Source of the DNA: Ochromonas danica
Lineage: Eukaryota; Sar; Chrysophyceae; Chromulinales; Chromulinaceae
Direction: 5' to 3'
DNA: 64,000 nt
NCBI GenBank assembly: GCA_015146655.1
Contig: VKHL01000086.1
Span: 1-64,000, forward strand
This document shows positions 22,923-32,991 of the stretch, piece by piece. The notes beneath the pieces are model-generated. The model was not told where the DNA came from, did not search any database, and was given only the letters and a program-made list of their open reading frames with translations. Numbering within the stretch: position 1 is the stretch's first letter; each line of letters opens with the position of its first letter. Made by a program: the position numbers and the translations under genes.

Positions 22923-24030
22923 ATGGCAAAGGATCGTGAAATAACCTCTTCTTCTCTTCCTGATCGTGTGCTAATCTTCGCCACAGGTGAGAGAGACAAT
23001 GACTAGACTACCACCCACTAGTTGATCTGTATAATAATGTCCTCTTTGCTGTGTGTGTGGTTGTCTTTCCCTACTTCTAGTACATTGCAGTACCTTACCA
23101 GATGCTCTGCCATGTGAGAGATATCGCCTTGTGATCAGTCATCGAGGGAATATTGTCTTGGAATTCTCTTTTCTTAACGCTGAGAACTCCAAAGCCTCAG
23201 CTAGACAGTGTCTCGGTAGTTTCTCGACTACGGATGATATTATTGTTCGTCTCAGTACTGGAGAAGATGAAAATGTGGAGCGTATTGCCATTCCTATCAT
23301 CTGCTTTGACCGTGACACTGCCTCTCCCCTGCAGCTGGCTTACATGAGCATGGAGGTGGACATCCAATTTGAAGCTATCTGTGAAGTTAAGCAGCAGTCA
23401 GCCTCTCTGTTTATTGAAGGTGGTGAAGAGCTAAAGGATGCTAATGTCAGTATCTCAGAGAGTGTTCCATGTCCGACACCCCACCCACTGCCTCCAAGTG
23501 AGAGACGATCTTCCTCCCAGAAAAGAAGACGACCACACAATGTCTTTTACCTCAAAACTACGGATCTCTATAAACTTATTAAAGAAGCTACGAAGAATTT
23601 GACCGATAGACAGTACAAGAGATTAGCTCGAGTGGCTCGTGTGCTTCGATTAATATCCTGCTACCTCTTGGAGACCAGCTCTTTCCTTACTCTGGTAGTG
23701 ATTGATCTGTCCACAGCATCTCTGTCTCTCTTGGACCAGCTGGTGATAAAGATGCTTGAAGCAACAGATATTGGGCTTGAACTCGCAGCTCAAGTCTTTG
23801 TGAATGCTGTCCTTTTCTTCCTTCGTGTGCTAAAGAAGCAGTTGAGCTGGATCGAGTACGCTGCTATTAATACCATGCGTCTATCGTGGAGATTGAGTAA
23901 GCCCATAGCTCAACCTGCGTTGCAGAATGCACACCGTTTTATTGTGTCTTCTTTGGGAAGCAACACCTACCCTGCCCTATTCGCTGACGATCTTCTTCTG
24001 ACGGTTCAAGAATTGCTAGCAGACGACTAG
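22923..24030 (+). CDS. Unrecognised protein with C-terminal amphipathic helices
   Basis: Exons 22923-22986 and 23081-24030 encode 337 residues (MAKDREITSSSLPDRVLIF...). The first 150 residues have alternating beta-strand character (YRLVISHRGNIVLEFSF, ERIAIPIICF, LAYMSMEVDIQFEAI), perhaps C2-like. A basic linker (SERRSSSQKRRRP) follows, then a helical C-terminal half with hydrophobic faces (LVVIDLSTASLSLLDQLVIK, QVFVNAVLFFLRVLKKQL). It was not recognised. It sits between the elongase and the lipid-droplet-like gene, and its second half could bind membranes or droplets; that is inference only. Confidence 0.55.
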
Positions 24031-24318
24031 CACAGTCATCCACGCTATATCCATGCATATCAAACTCTGTCTAATCTGTCCAAAGTGTAAAGTTACTCAT
24101 TAATTTATCATTGCTCGCGGGAAGAAGGTTTCGCTCTCCACGATTCAGTGGGTCTGATTGCGACCTTATCAATATAAATAGTAAGGTAAAAGTGGGAGGG
24201 GCAGGAATCAAAAATGCAAAATGTAGAGCGAACAGCATAGGGGATAATGGTCAAATGATCAAGAAGAAGGATCTCCTACATAAACATACAAAAATGGCAA
24301 GCTTGGTGGCCTCATCAT

Positions 24319-25320
24319 TCACTGTTGCACCTGCTCCTTCAGCGCGGGCGGCAAGCAATAGTCTTTCGTCTCAGCGAGCAGAAGCTCAGCAGAGTCACGG
24401 GCTTTTGTCCAGTATGGACCCACTACCTTGTGATTGAGAACAGTGTCATTGATTTCTTTCGCCCGATTTACCCAAGGATCGATCACAGGTTTCGCCCTCT
24501 CCAAATATGGCTGAGAAAGATGCAATGCCTGATTCACATATGGCTGACTTTGTAAGATCGAATAGTGAACATAGGGCTGGGCCTGGATCAGAGTCCAGCG
24601 AGCCACCGTCAACAGACCCAGACTCTCGCTCAGCTGAAGCAAACGGTTCTTGCTGTCCTCTACGTACTGATTAGCTTGGCCTTGCGCATAATCAAGCACA
24701 GCCTTGCCTTTGTCTTGGTAGTCTTTGCCCACACTTCCAACCTTCTCGGTCACTTGGTGAAGAACTCCAAAAGCATGGGGATAGCTCTCCTTGAAGACTT
24801 CCAAAATGTTCGTCAGAACACTCAGTGCTTGTTCGAAGCGTGTGCGCACGGCACTTGTCGCTTGAGCACTTTGACTTCTAGCAGTCTCCAATGCCCAATC
24901 CTTGTGTGCCACTACTGCGCTCAAAAGGAGGCGCAGACTCAAAGCCAGACGGCCTCGAGCATGGTCCAGACCATCATCCACAAACACCAACTGTTGAGCC
25001 AACAAGTCATCGAGTTGGTTGATGAGTTCATGCGAGGTCTCAACGTCGAAGGCCACCCTCAGCTTAGTGTTCTCCTGAATGGCCTTCGTCACAGTGCTCA
25101 GGCTTTGCAAGGATTGTTCAAAGATAGCGGAGCCCAAGGGAATTGTCTGAGAAGCATTCTTGGCCAGTTTATAGATTTCAACTGATTTTAGGAACCATGG
25201 TTTCTCTCCTTTTTCAAGCTGGGTGATGAGATCATTCACGCGCTCTGGGATGGAGTTAGTCGCCGCGGAAGAGACATTTTCCACTCCTTCTTTTATCGTC
25301 TTCAAATCTTGTGTTGCCAT
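24319..25320 (-). CDS. Lipid-droplet surface protein-like (perilipin/REF-like)
   Basis: A single-exon gene of 333 residues, almost all helical, with no signal peptide or true membrane span. It has long amphipathic segments with small residues (DYAQGQANQYVEDSKNRLLQ). The middle of the C-terminal half holds three Q-P-Y repeats spaced 11-12 residues apart (QAQPYVHYSILQSQPYVNQA, LSQPYLERAKP). This make-up is typical of perilipin, REF/SRPP and algal lipid-droplet proteins that coat triacylglycerol droplets. The family was not matched exactly, so function is inferred from architecture and from the nearby elongase. Confidence 0.5.
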   Translation of the reverse strand: MATQDLKTIKEGVENVSSAATNSIPERVNDLITQLEKGEKPWFLKSVEIYKLAKNASQTIPLGSAIFEQSLQSLSTVTKAIQENTKLRVAFDVETSHELINQLDDLLAQQLVFVDDGLDHARGRLALSLRLLLSAVVAHKDWALETARSQSAQATSAVRTRFEQALSVLTNILEVFKESYPHAFGVLHQVTEKVGSVGKDYQDKGKAVLDYAQGQANQYVEDSKNRLLQLSESLGLLTVARWTLIQAQPYVHYSILQSQPYVNQALHLSQPYLERAKPVIDPWVNRAKEINDTVLNHKVVGPYWTKARDSAELLLAETKDYCLPPALKEQVQQ

Positions 25321-25669
25321 AATTTCAAAGTGAAGTCAAGTAAAATTCTTCTTAGTCTCTTGTGGTGTCTTCTTCGTGTGAGGGGAAGAAGAATGAGGAC
25401 AGCAAAGGAATGTGGGATGGCTGCTATGGCAGCAGAGGGTGAGTGAGTTCCGAGTGGGAAGAATTGAAGAGAGAAGGTTTGTCTGTGAAAGCTGCGGGGT
25501 GTTTTGACAAGGAAGTTGGAGAAATTTCTACAGCCTGTTTTTGGAAGAAACTACTTTTGAAAACTGCTTCCCACCCATAAGAAGAAATTAAGTAATTCCT
25601 TAACTAAATTTATTCAATTCACTAAGTTTTGTCATTTTCCTTTTTGGTTTTCAAGCTTTGGGAGTTGTT
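25321..25669. promoter_or_regulatory. Divergent promoter region, lipid-droplet-like and secreted-protein genes
   Basis: 349 bp between start codons, rich in GGAAG/GAAGAA on the left and AT-rich on the right. No gene seen. Confidence 0.4.
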
Positions 25670-27168
25670 ATGGTTCGTGATAGTTCGTGGTTTCTTCTGT
25701 GTTATGTGTTTTGTGGTGTATTGACCTTTTCTAATGGTCTAATAACAAATGATACTGTTCCATTTGAAATGAATCCTCGACGACAATTAGCCTCTTCTTC
25801 CTCTTCTTCTACTTGTGTCAAATGGGGAAACACATTTGACGTGTCTCTCAACTCTCAAAATGTGATTCGCTCCTGTCGTCTTCCAGATGGTCGACCAATC
25901 TGTTGTTCTGCTACAGAGCCTTCAGTTGAGGACTCTTTCTCCAAAGGTGTTGGTTCTAATTATCGGCCAAGTCGTAATAAGCAATCCATCACTCCTTTGA
26001 AAAACCGCGACTATGACGAAAGATGTACTATTCACAAAGAGTATTTCTCTAGTCCTCAAGAATTGAGAGATCTGAATATAGCGAAGTCAATCAGTGCGAT
26101 CTCTAACGATCACACAGATTCGCGCAGATTCCAGGCTCTCATTGATTATGTCTATTCCGATGAAATTCTAAGAAACTCTTCTCACTGGCTTGAGAGAGTA
26201 AAGACACATATGTCATCTGAAGAAGAACCTGCCTGGCATACCCATGACCAGGAGTATCTTTCGCGATTCGTCTTCACCAGACAATGTGGACAGATTGTGG
26301 ATAAGTGGACTGAATGGATTGAACCTATCACTATCCATGCACGTCATCCTCATAGCTTTAGCTCGTGTAGACCTGTGAGACCATTGTTGAAAGAAGGTAG
26401 TCCAAGAACTGGACGCTCTAATGTGGATTATGTTCTTCTACAGAGTGGCAAATCACTTCACAAACAGAATCACTACCCCAATGGTAGGAGAGTTCAATAT
26501 GCAGAGAACAGCACTATCACGATGAACGCCTTGGGAAGAAAGACTCGACCATCTGCTGTAAAACATTTCCTGTTTGATGCAGGAACTTCAACATTTGACT
26601 CTTCGCTCTTTTGGTTCACTTGTGGCTATGCACAGGTTTGTCATTCATTGTTGTTATTGTTGCTTCAATTCTAGCCTTATTATTATCTTCCACTGACTCT
26701 CCTGTATCATGAATGATATAGCGCAAGGTGGGTTTTGACCAAGTGTTTGGTTGGGAGATGACCTTGTTAGAGCCCACGGATTACTGGAGGCGAGTTCCGC
26801 CTAAATGGAAACCTTATTGGCATTTCTATAATGTCCCCATTGCTGCTGATTCTACACATGCTGATTCACCTCTGCGCTTCATTGAACAGCTTGCAAAACC
26901 CACTGACTTCGTTGCCTTCAAGCTAGACATTGATCATCCAGACATGGAGATGCCCATTGCCCTCTCACTTCTTTCAAACAATGGCCAGCATAACCTCATC
27001 GATGAATTCTTCTTCGAGTTACATTTTCGATGTGAAGTAATGACCAGTTGTGGGTGGGGAAAACGTGTTCCGAGTGAATCCCATGGCCTTGTCCTTGATC
27101 GGCCGCAAATATTGGAGTTCTTTATTGAGCTGCGTAAGAGAGGGATCCGCGCGCATATTTGGCCTTAG
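25670..27168 (+). CDS. Secreted or type II membrane protein of an uncharacterised family
   Basis: Exons 25670-26635 and 26722-27168 give 470 residues. The first true ATG (MVRDSSWFLLCYVFCGVLTF) opens a signal peptide or signal anchor; a TTG start upstream was discarded. Several N-glycosylation sequons (NDT, NSS, NST) and paired Cys suggest ER passage. The C-terminal third has a recurring algal/oomycete pattern as I recall it: FLFDAGTSTFDSSLFWFTCG, VFGWEMTLLEP, FVAFKLDIDHPDMEMPIALS, LIDEFFFELHF and a final RGIRAHIWP. The 'KLDIDHPDME' segment resembles the 'KIDxEGxE' acidic motif of FkbM-like methyltransferases, but this is weak. Substrate and role are unknown. Confidence 0.65.
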
Positions 27169-27546
27169 CCTTCGCGTCTAGTTGATGCTTGGCTCGTTAG
27201 TCTCTACATATTGTCAATGTATATACACTAGAAGTGATTAACATGAAGTGAAACGATTGTCTTTATGGGACTTTGTGATAGTGCTAACCCTTCCTCTTTT
27301 ATTCTCAATACTGTTGTATATCGCTCGTTGTATCTCAAGAAGTGGTGGATGTAAATAGGTAAAGAGAGCATCCACAGCGACGAGGCAGTATAGATGGACT
27401 GGACTGGTTACATGACTTATGAAGAAGTCAAACGAAGACCATCTCTTCTGAATCTTCCTTTCTTGTTTCTTTCAGATATTCCAGGATATCATGATTTGAC
27501 TTGTTCTTCCAGGAGATGGGGAGATCAAGCAGCTTGATATGCTTGT
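27169..27546. other. Intergenic between convergent genes
   Basis: 378 bp with no recognised feature. It holds the 3' ends of the secreted-protein gene and the LRR gene; the exact 3' end of the latter is uncertain. Confidence 0.45.
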
Positions 27547-28175
27547 TCAGGACCAGACAACTTCCAGTACAGTATAAAACAGGTGAGGATGAGTTGCAAA
27601 GCTGTATATATTGTGTATACTAGAGTAACTTACTCCAGATCGCAAAGAGAAGAGTTAGCATTCACTTTCAAAGCTCGCACAATTGCTTCTTCACCTTTCT
27701 TGCCAATACGATTAGCATTCAAGCTTACCACATAAATATGAGGGTATACCATTAGATAGTACACCGCTAGATGGTAGAATAGAGGAATCAACTCTTACAA
27801 TAGGTCTGTCAATGTCGAGTTTGTCTCCAGGGCAGTTGCTATCGCTTGTGCTCCTATACTACCAATGCGATTTTCCCATAATCTATGCAGATCAGAGGTA
27901 CAATCAGCAACAATGGCCACCTATAGCAGGTACAAATACTTACACAATCATTGTCAAGCTTTGATTCGTTTTCAACGCCTCAGCCAATGCAACAGCTCCA
28001 AGACAGCCAATCTTGTTCTCTGTAAGTCTATTCAAAACAGTCATTATTATAGCCATGGACAACAACCAGGTCAGTTATAATCATACATTAGCTTCCTTAT
28101 GCTCGAGTTGACCTGCAGAGCTTCTCCGATTGCTTGACCTCCCAATGGACAAATCTCGTTTTTCCACAAGCTATG

Positions 28176-28254
<79 letters not shown>

Positions 28255-28264
28255 NNNNNNNNNN

Positions 28265-28351
<87 letters not shown>

Positions 28352-28972
28352 GAGAGAGACAGAGAGAGAGAGACAGAGAGAGAGAGACAGAGAGAGAGAG
28401 ACAGTGAGAGTGAGAGTGAGAGAGACAGTGAGAGAGAGAGAGAGAGAGAGACAGTGAGAGTGAGAGTGAGAGAGAGAGAGACAGTGAGAGACAGAGAGAG
28501 TGAGAGACAGAGAGAGTGAGACAGAGAGAGAGAGAGAGAGACAGTGAGAGTGAGAGAGAGAGAGACAGAGAGAGCGAGAGAGAGAGACAGAGAGAGAGAG
28601 ACAGAGAGAGAGACAGAGAGAGAGAGACAGAGAGAGAGACAGTGAGAGTGAGAGTGAGAGAAACAGTGAGAGAGAGAGAGAGAGAGAGACAGTAAGAGAG
28701 AGAGTGAGAGAGAGAGAGACAGTGAGAGACAGAGAGAGTGAGACAGAGAGAGAGAGAGAGAGACAGTGAGAGTGAGAGAGAGACAGTGAGAGAGAGACAG
28801 AGAGACAGAGAGACAGAGAGAGAGAGACAGAGAGAGAGACAGTGAGAGTGAGACAGAGAGAGAGAGAGAAAGAGAGACAGAGAGAGAGAGAGAGAGAGAC
28901 AGAGATAGACAGAGAGACAGAGAGAGAGAGACAGAGAGAGAGAGACAGTGAGAGTGAGAGTGAGAGAGAGAG

Positions 28973-29010
<38 letters not shown>

Positions 29011-29208
29011 TGAGAGAGAGAGAGAGAGACAGTGAGAGAGAGAGAGCGACAGTGAGAGAGAGACAGAGAGACAGAGAGAGAGAGAGACAGAGAGAGAGAC
29101 AGTGAGAGTGAGAGAGAGAGAGAGAGACAGAGAGAGAGAGAGACAGAGATAGACAGAGAGACAGAGAGAGAGAGACAGAGAGAGAGACAGTGAGAGTGAG
29201 AGTGAGAG

Positions 29209-29250
<42 letters not shown>

Positions 29251-29420
29251 TGAGAGTGAGAGTGAGAGAGAGACAGTGAGAGAGAGAGAGAGACAGTGAG
29301 AGAGAGACAGAGAGACAGTGAGAGTGAGAGTGAGAGAGAGAGAGACAGTGAGAGACAGAGATAGACAGAGAGACAGAGAGAGAGAGACAGTGAGAGTGAG
29401 AGTGAGAGTGAGAGAGAGAG

Positions 29421-29513
<93 letters not shown>

Positions 29514-31304
29514 GTACTGTAGGTAAGATTGACGACTAGACGAGTTGAGTTTAATACTGTACATAGTCAACTTACAATAGTTCCGTTAGGGAAGAATTGT
29601 TTCGCAAAGCTGTCGCTAATGCTTGAGCTCCCGTGACACCAAAGTTATTGTCCATCAAACTGTTTGGTTTATGGTAAGGGTAAGTTAACTTCTTCAATAA
29701 AATGAGAGGACAGCATGTGTTCTATGTCAACTTACTCTAATATCCTCAGACTATCATTCACTAATAAAGCCTTGCCTATTTTCTCGCATCCACTAGATCT
29801 TATCTTGTTTCCACCTAGTCTGTAGTAATGACAACAGCAATCTTTATCATATAACACCTTCAGCAATCACAGCATTTCAATCAATCAATACTCACGATAA
29901 CTCTCTGAGAGTGGTGTTAGTTGTAAGAGCTTCTGCTATCTCTGCAGCTCCAACATCTTGAATACAATTATCGCTCAAACTACACACAACCAGCAGCACC
30001 ACAGCATATTGTAAGAATGGTATGATCAACGTATTCGAATCAATCATATCACTCACTCAAGTTTGGTAAGGACGGCATTTGTTTTCAGGACATCTGCCAT
30101 AGCTATACCACCAAGGAGAGAGATCTTGCTGCCATGCAAACTATTCACCATAACATCATCATTGTCATGATAGCAGAGAAGAAACAGAACAGTCAATTAT
30201 CTCTCACTCTAAGGTCATCAAACTTTTGTTTGTTTTCAGTGCCTCAGCTAGTGCACAGCCTCCACTCGAGCTGATCTTGCAGTCACACAAACTATATAAT
30301 AGCCAACACAACAAATAGTGTCAATGCTAATATCACTCAGCCTCCTCTAATAGATTAACGAATCATATGGACAAATCAATATCTTACAAACACTGCAAAA
30401 GGGTAGTATTTATCTTCAAGGCTTCTGCAATAGCTTGAGCACCAACATCTCCAATTGTACGATCTTCCACACTGCTCAGAAAGTGTCATCATCAATCATC
30501 ATGATATCAGCGAGTATGAACCAAATGGAGTGAAATCAAAGTGCTTACTAAAGAGTTGCTAGAGATGTGTTGGTCTTCAACGCCTCTCCAATAGCATGAC
30601 AGCCTTCATTGCCAATGCGGTTATCGATCAACCTGAGCAGGTAAGCGCAGGGAAAGTAGATATCCGTGTAAGTAGTACCTCACAAGTTATCCTTCACTTG
30701 GTCATCTTACGAGATGTTTCTAAGAGAGTTTGTAACAGCTAAGGCCTCAGCCAGTGTGCTTCCTCCTTCAGCACCAATGCCATTGGCCCAAAGACTGAAG
30801 CAGCCATCAACATCAACAGTCACATAGAGCACAGTAGCAAGCACAGAGTTAGCCACCATCGAGAATCAATCCTGTACAGCTTGCATACCTGAGCTCTGTG
30901 AGGCTTCTGTTGGTCAGAAGAGCCTCTGCGATGGCCCGCGCACCCACAGAGCCGATGAAAGTCCTACAGATTCTGTATTAACAGTATGGCTGTGTGTGAG
31001 AGAAATGGGAAATGGTAAAGACCCAGTCAGAAGCCATACCTCAAAACAAGGAGATGGCTATTGGTCTTCAAAGCCTCTGCAAAAGCTTGAGCGCCAATCG
31101 AACCCATTTTATCGCTTCTTAGACTAGATGCCATACAAATCACCAGGCTGTCATCGATTGTTTGACAATATGTACTCACAGCAAAGTGGTGAGGCCGGGG
31201 TCATCCGCCAATAGCTTTTCTACGTCATTCTTCCACATAAAAAAGCCAAGTCGGTCTTCTAGGCTGTCGGGACTTGTTCCTCGCCTCAGAAAGGAAAAAA
31301 TCAT
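27547..31304 (-). CDS. NLRC3/RI-type LRR protein, one repeat per exon
   Basis: The N-terminal exon 31304-31180 starts MIFSFLRRGTSPDSLEDRL and ends in phase 2. Then come 14 exons of about 84 nt, each one 28-residue ribonuclease-inhibitor-type LRR in the same phase (for example LRSDKMGSIGAQAFAEALKT; LWENRIGSIGAQAIATALET; LTENKIGCLGAVALAEALKT). Introns are about 50-110 bp except the eleventh repeat's, which contains the GA/TC tract. No NACHT or kinase domain is visible, so it is a pure LRR protein. The end is uncertain: either GAG-TAA at the end of repeat 14 (near 27630) or splicing to a short tail ending at 27547. Such NOD3-like LRR proteins are abundant in algae and oomycetes, with unknown partners. 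Confidence 0.7.
28179..29514. repeat. (GA)n/(TC)n tract with higher-order ACAG and GTGAGA variants; contains a 10-N gap
   Basis: About 1.33 kb of GA dinucleotides. Pure GA flanks a centre where GACAGAGA and GAGTGAGAGTGAGA variants recur in blocks. Ten Ns at 28255-28264 mark an unresolved assembly gap, so the true length is unknown. The tract fills one intron of the LRR gene and on its sense strand is (TC)n. All ORFs predicted across it are artefacts. Confidence 0.95.
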
Positions 31305-31595
31305 TTTAAGATACTCTCTTCATCAACATCTCCGATCTCTTTTGGAGAAGAAATAGGGAAACGCGTTTAATCTGTGCAAAAACTTGAACAGCAGTCATTC
31401 CATGGAATGCACCTCGTTTTCCATCTTACGCTCCACTCTTCCTCGCCAACAGCCTGGCCGGCACACCGTCACCAACGCTGCGCCATCTCCAACAATCCTC
31501 GAAATCCAGCAGAAATAAACAACGTGGAGGAGCTAACCATCCTCTACGACTCCCTTCATCATTAGCATCAACCTCGTGAACACTGCACTGTCAAG
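31305..31595. promoter_or_regulatory. Divergent promoter, LRR gene and SEC14-like gene
   Basis: 291 bp between start codons. It contains CATTCCATGGAATGC at 31396-31410, a full copy of the TTCCATGGAA palindrome found upstream of POP4 and near 46.3 kb. Confidence 0.4.
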
Positions 31596-32585
31596 ATGGG
31601 CAAATACGACACCTTGCCTAATTGCTTACCCTATCATCCCAATTCTGAGCTAAAGACCAGAAAGGGATATTATCCCAATATCAGCCCAGAGCAACTTTCT
31701 GCTGCCTCTCAATTAATTGAACTCATCGAAAAAGAAGGCTTAGCATTCAATGTAGATGAAGAAGATGAGTTCTTGAAAGTGTTGCGCTTTCTTCGAGCTC
31801 GAAAGTTCCATGTCAATCATGCCATGAAGATGGTGCGAGATGATGTACATTGGAGAGCACAAGAGAATCGACTTCACCTCCGTCTTGAAACAGCAGAGGA
31901 AATTCTCGGTTGTGATCTTTCTCAAATGTACCGCTATTTCCCTACTTGGATCCAAGGCATGGACAAGCAGCTGAGACCTGTCTCCTACCGCAAGTTTGGC
32001 CAGTTTGAGATCTGGAATGTGCTCAAGCTCACCACCATGGATCGTCTCTTACGCTTTCATGCTTGGGAGACTGAGCAAGCTTTGCGCAATATGTATTCAC
32101 AGTCCAAAGAGCATGGATACAATATTGAGACCTTTGTGCTAATTGTTGATGCCGCGGGATGGGGTCTCCGTTTGGCTACTGGTGAAGCATATTCCTTCAT
32201 CAAAGGTATGGCGACGACTGACTCCGATCATTACCCTGAGCGCCTTGGTACAATGATCGTGATCAATGCTCCTTCCATGCTCTCAGTGGCATGGAGGGTG
32301 ATTCAAGCATTCCTCGACCCTGTTACTCGACAGAAGATTCGTATAATCTCGAGAAGGTCTGAATGGGAACCACTTCTTCGTACATATATTGATGTTGACC
32401 AAATCCCCAAGCAATATGGAGGAAATGCTCCTGACCCCACAGCTGAGCAAGCGATCACAGGAATGAATCCACCAACTGAGATTGAAGGAAAGATCAGTGA
32501 GGAGGTGTTGACTGCTGTGCAAGAAGACGGAGATGAAGCGGAAGGCATGGGTGATGGTAACGGAGATGAACGTGATTTGAATTAG
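31596..32585 (+). CDS. SEC14-like CRAL-TRIO lipid-transfer protein
   Basis: A single exon of 329 residues. A CRAL-TRIO N-terminal helical domain (VLRFLRARKFHVNHAMKMV, near residue 65) is followed by the lipid-binding fold: PVSYRKFGQFEIW, TFVLIVDAAGWGL, HYPERLGTMIVINAPSMLSV, FLDPVTRQKIRII and the closing DVDQIPKQYGG. These are the standard Sec14 landmarks. Proteins of this type exchange phosphatidylinositol and other lipids between membranes in the cytosol. The acidic Gly/Asp/Glu C-terminal tail is not part of the fold. It has no transmembrane or GOLD domain. Confidence 0.9.
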   Translation: MGKYDTLPNCLPYHPNSELKTRKGYYPNISPEQLSAASQLIELIEKEGLAFNVDEEDEFLKVLRFLRARKFHVNHAMKMVRDDVHWRAQENRLHLRLETAEEILGCDLSQMYRYFPTWIQGMDKQLRPVSYRKFGQFEIWNVLKLTTMDRLLRFHAWETEQALRNMYSQSKEHGYNIETFVLIVDAAGWGLRLATGEAYSFIKGMATTDSDHYPERLGTMIVINAPSMLSVAWRVIQAFLDPVTRQKIRIISRRSEWEPLLRTYIDVDQIPKQYGGNAPDPTAEQAITGMNPPTEIEGKISEEVLTAVQEDGDEAEGMGDGNGDERDLN

Positions 32586-32991
32586 CTAATATCTGTGTGA
32601 TCTTTTAGGTTGTTTTTAATGATGATGGGGTATCAATAAAAGAGTGAGTTTCAATAAAGTTCGTTCCTTCTTTCAGTCACGATTACATTTCAATCCGCAA
32701 AATCTACTTTTAAAGGTTAAATTCATTTGATTATATCGCAGTTGAAGGATATCTACAGTTGACCTCTTTCGAATAATAGTATTGGAGCGTGAGAAGCTGT
32801 TTATGTAAACTGTTTCTCAGCCCACGCTCACGAAAAATGAGGGATTACTATTTTCACAATCTTTCACAATCTTCTATGGCCTCTCTTGGAGCTCTTGATG
32901 GTGTTGAGATAACTCAGACATAAAACAGACTACCACCTGCTCAGACATCCCTCACTTTACACTTGCCCTCGACTAGTAGCTAACAGTAGTG
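32586..32991. other. Intergenic between SEC14-like and the SHOC1-like gene
   Basis: 406 bp. An AATAAA-like signal and GT-rich sequence after the SEC14-like stop suggest its 3' end. A partial inverted repeat CTGTTTATGTAAACTGTTTCTC lies near 32795; nothing else was seen. Confidence 0.4.

Noticed and set aside
24565-25185. 206-codon plus-strand ORF
   Set aside because: Antisense to the lipid-droplet-like gene, with no recognisable features and worse codon content.
28071-29570. Long open frames on both strands across the GA/TC tract
   Set aside because: Dinucleotide repeats lack stops in all frames; the products are Ser-Leu or Arg-Glu repeats.
29570-31150. Regularly spaced similar segments suggesting a CRISPR-like array
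   Set aside because: The units are 84 nt LRR exons separated by introns, divergent in sequence and coding on minus.
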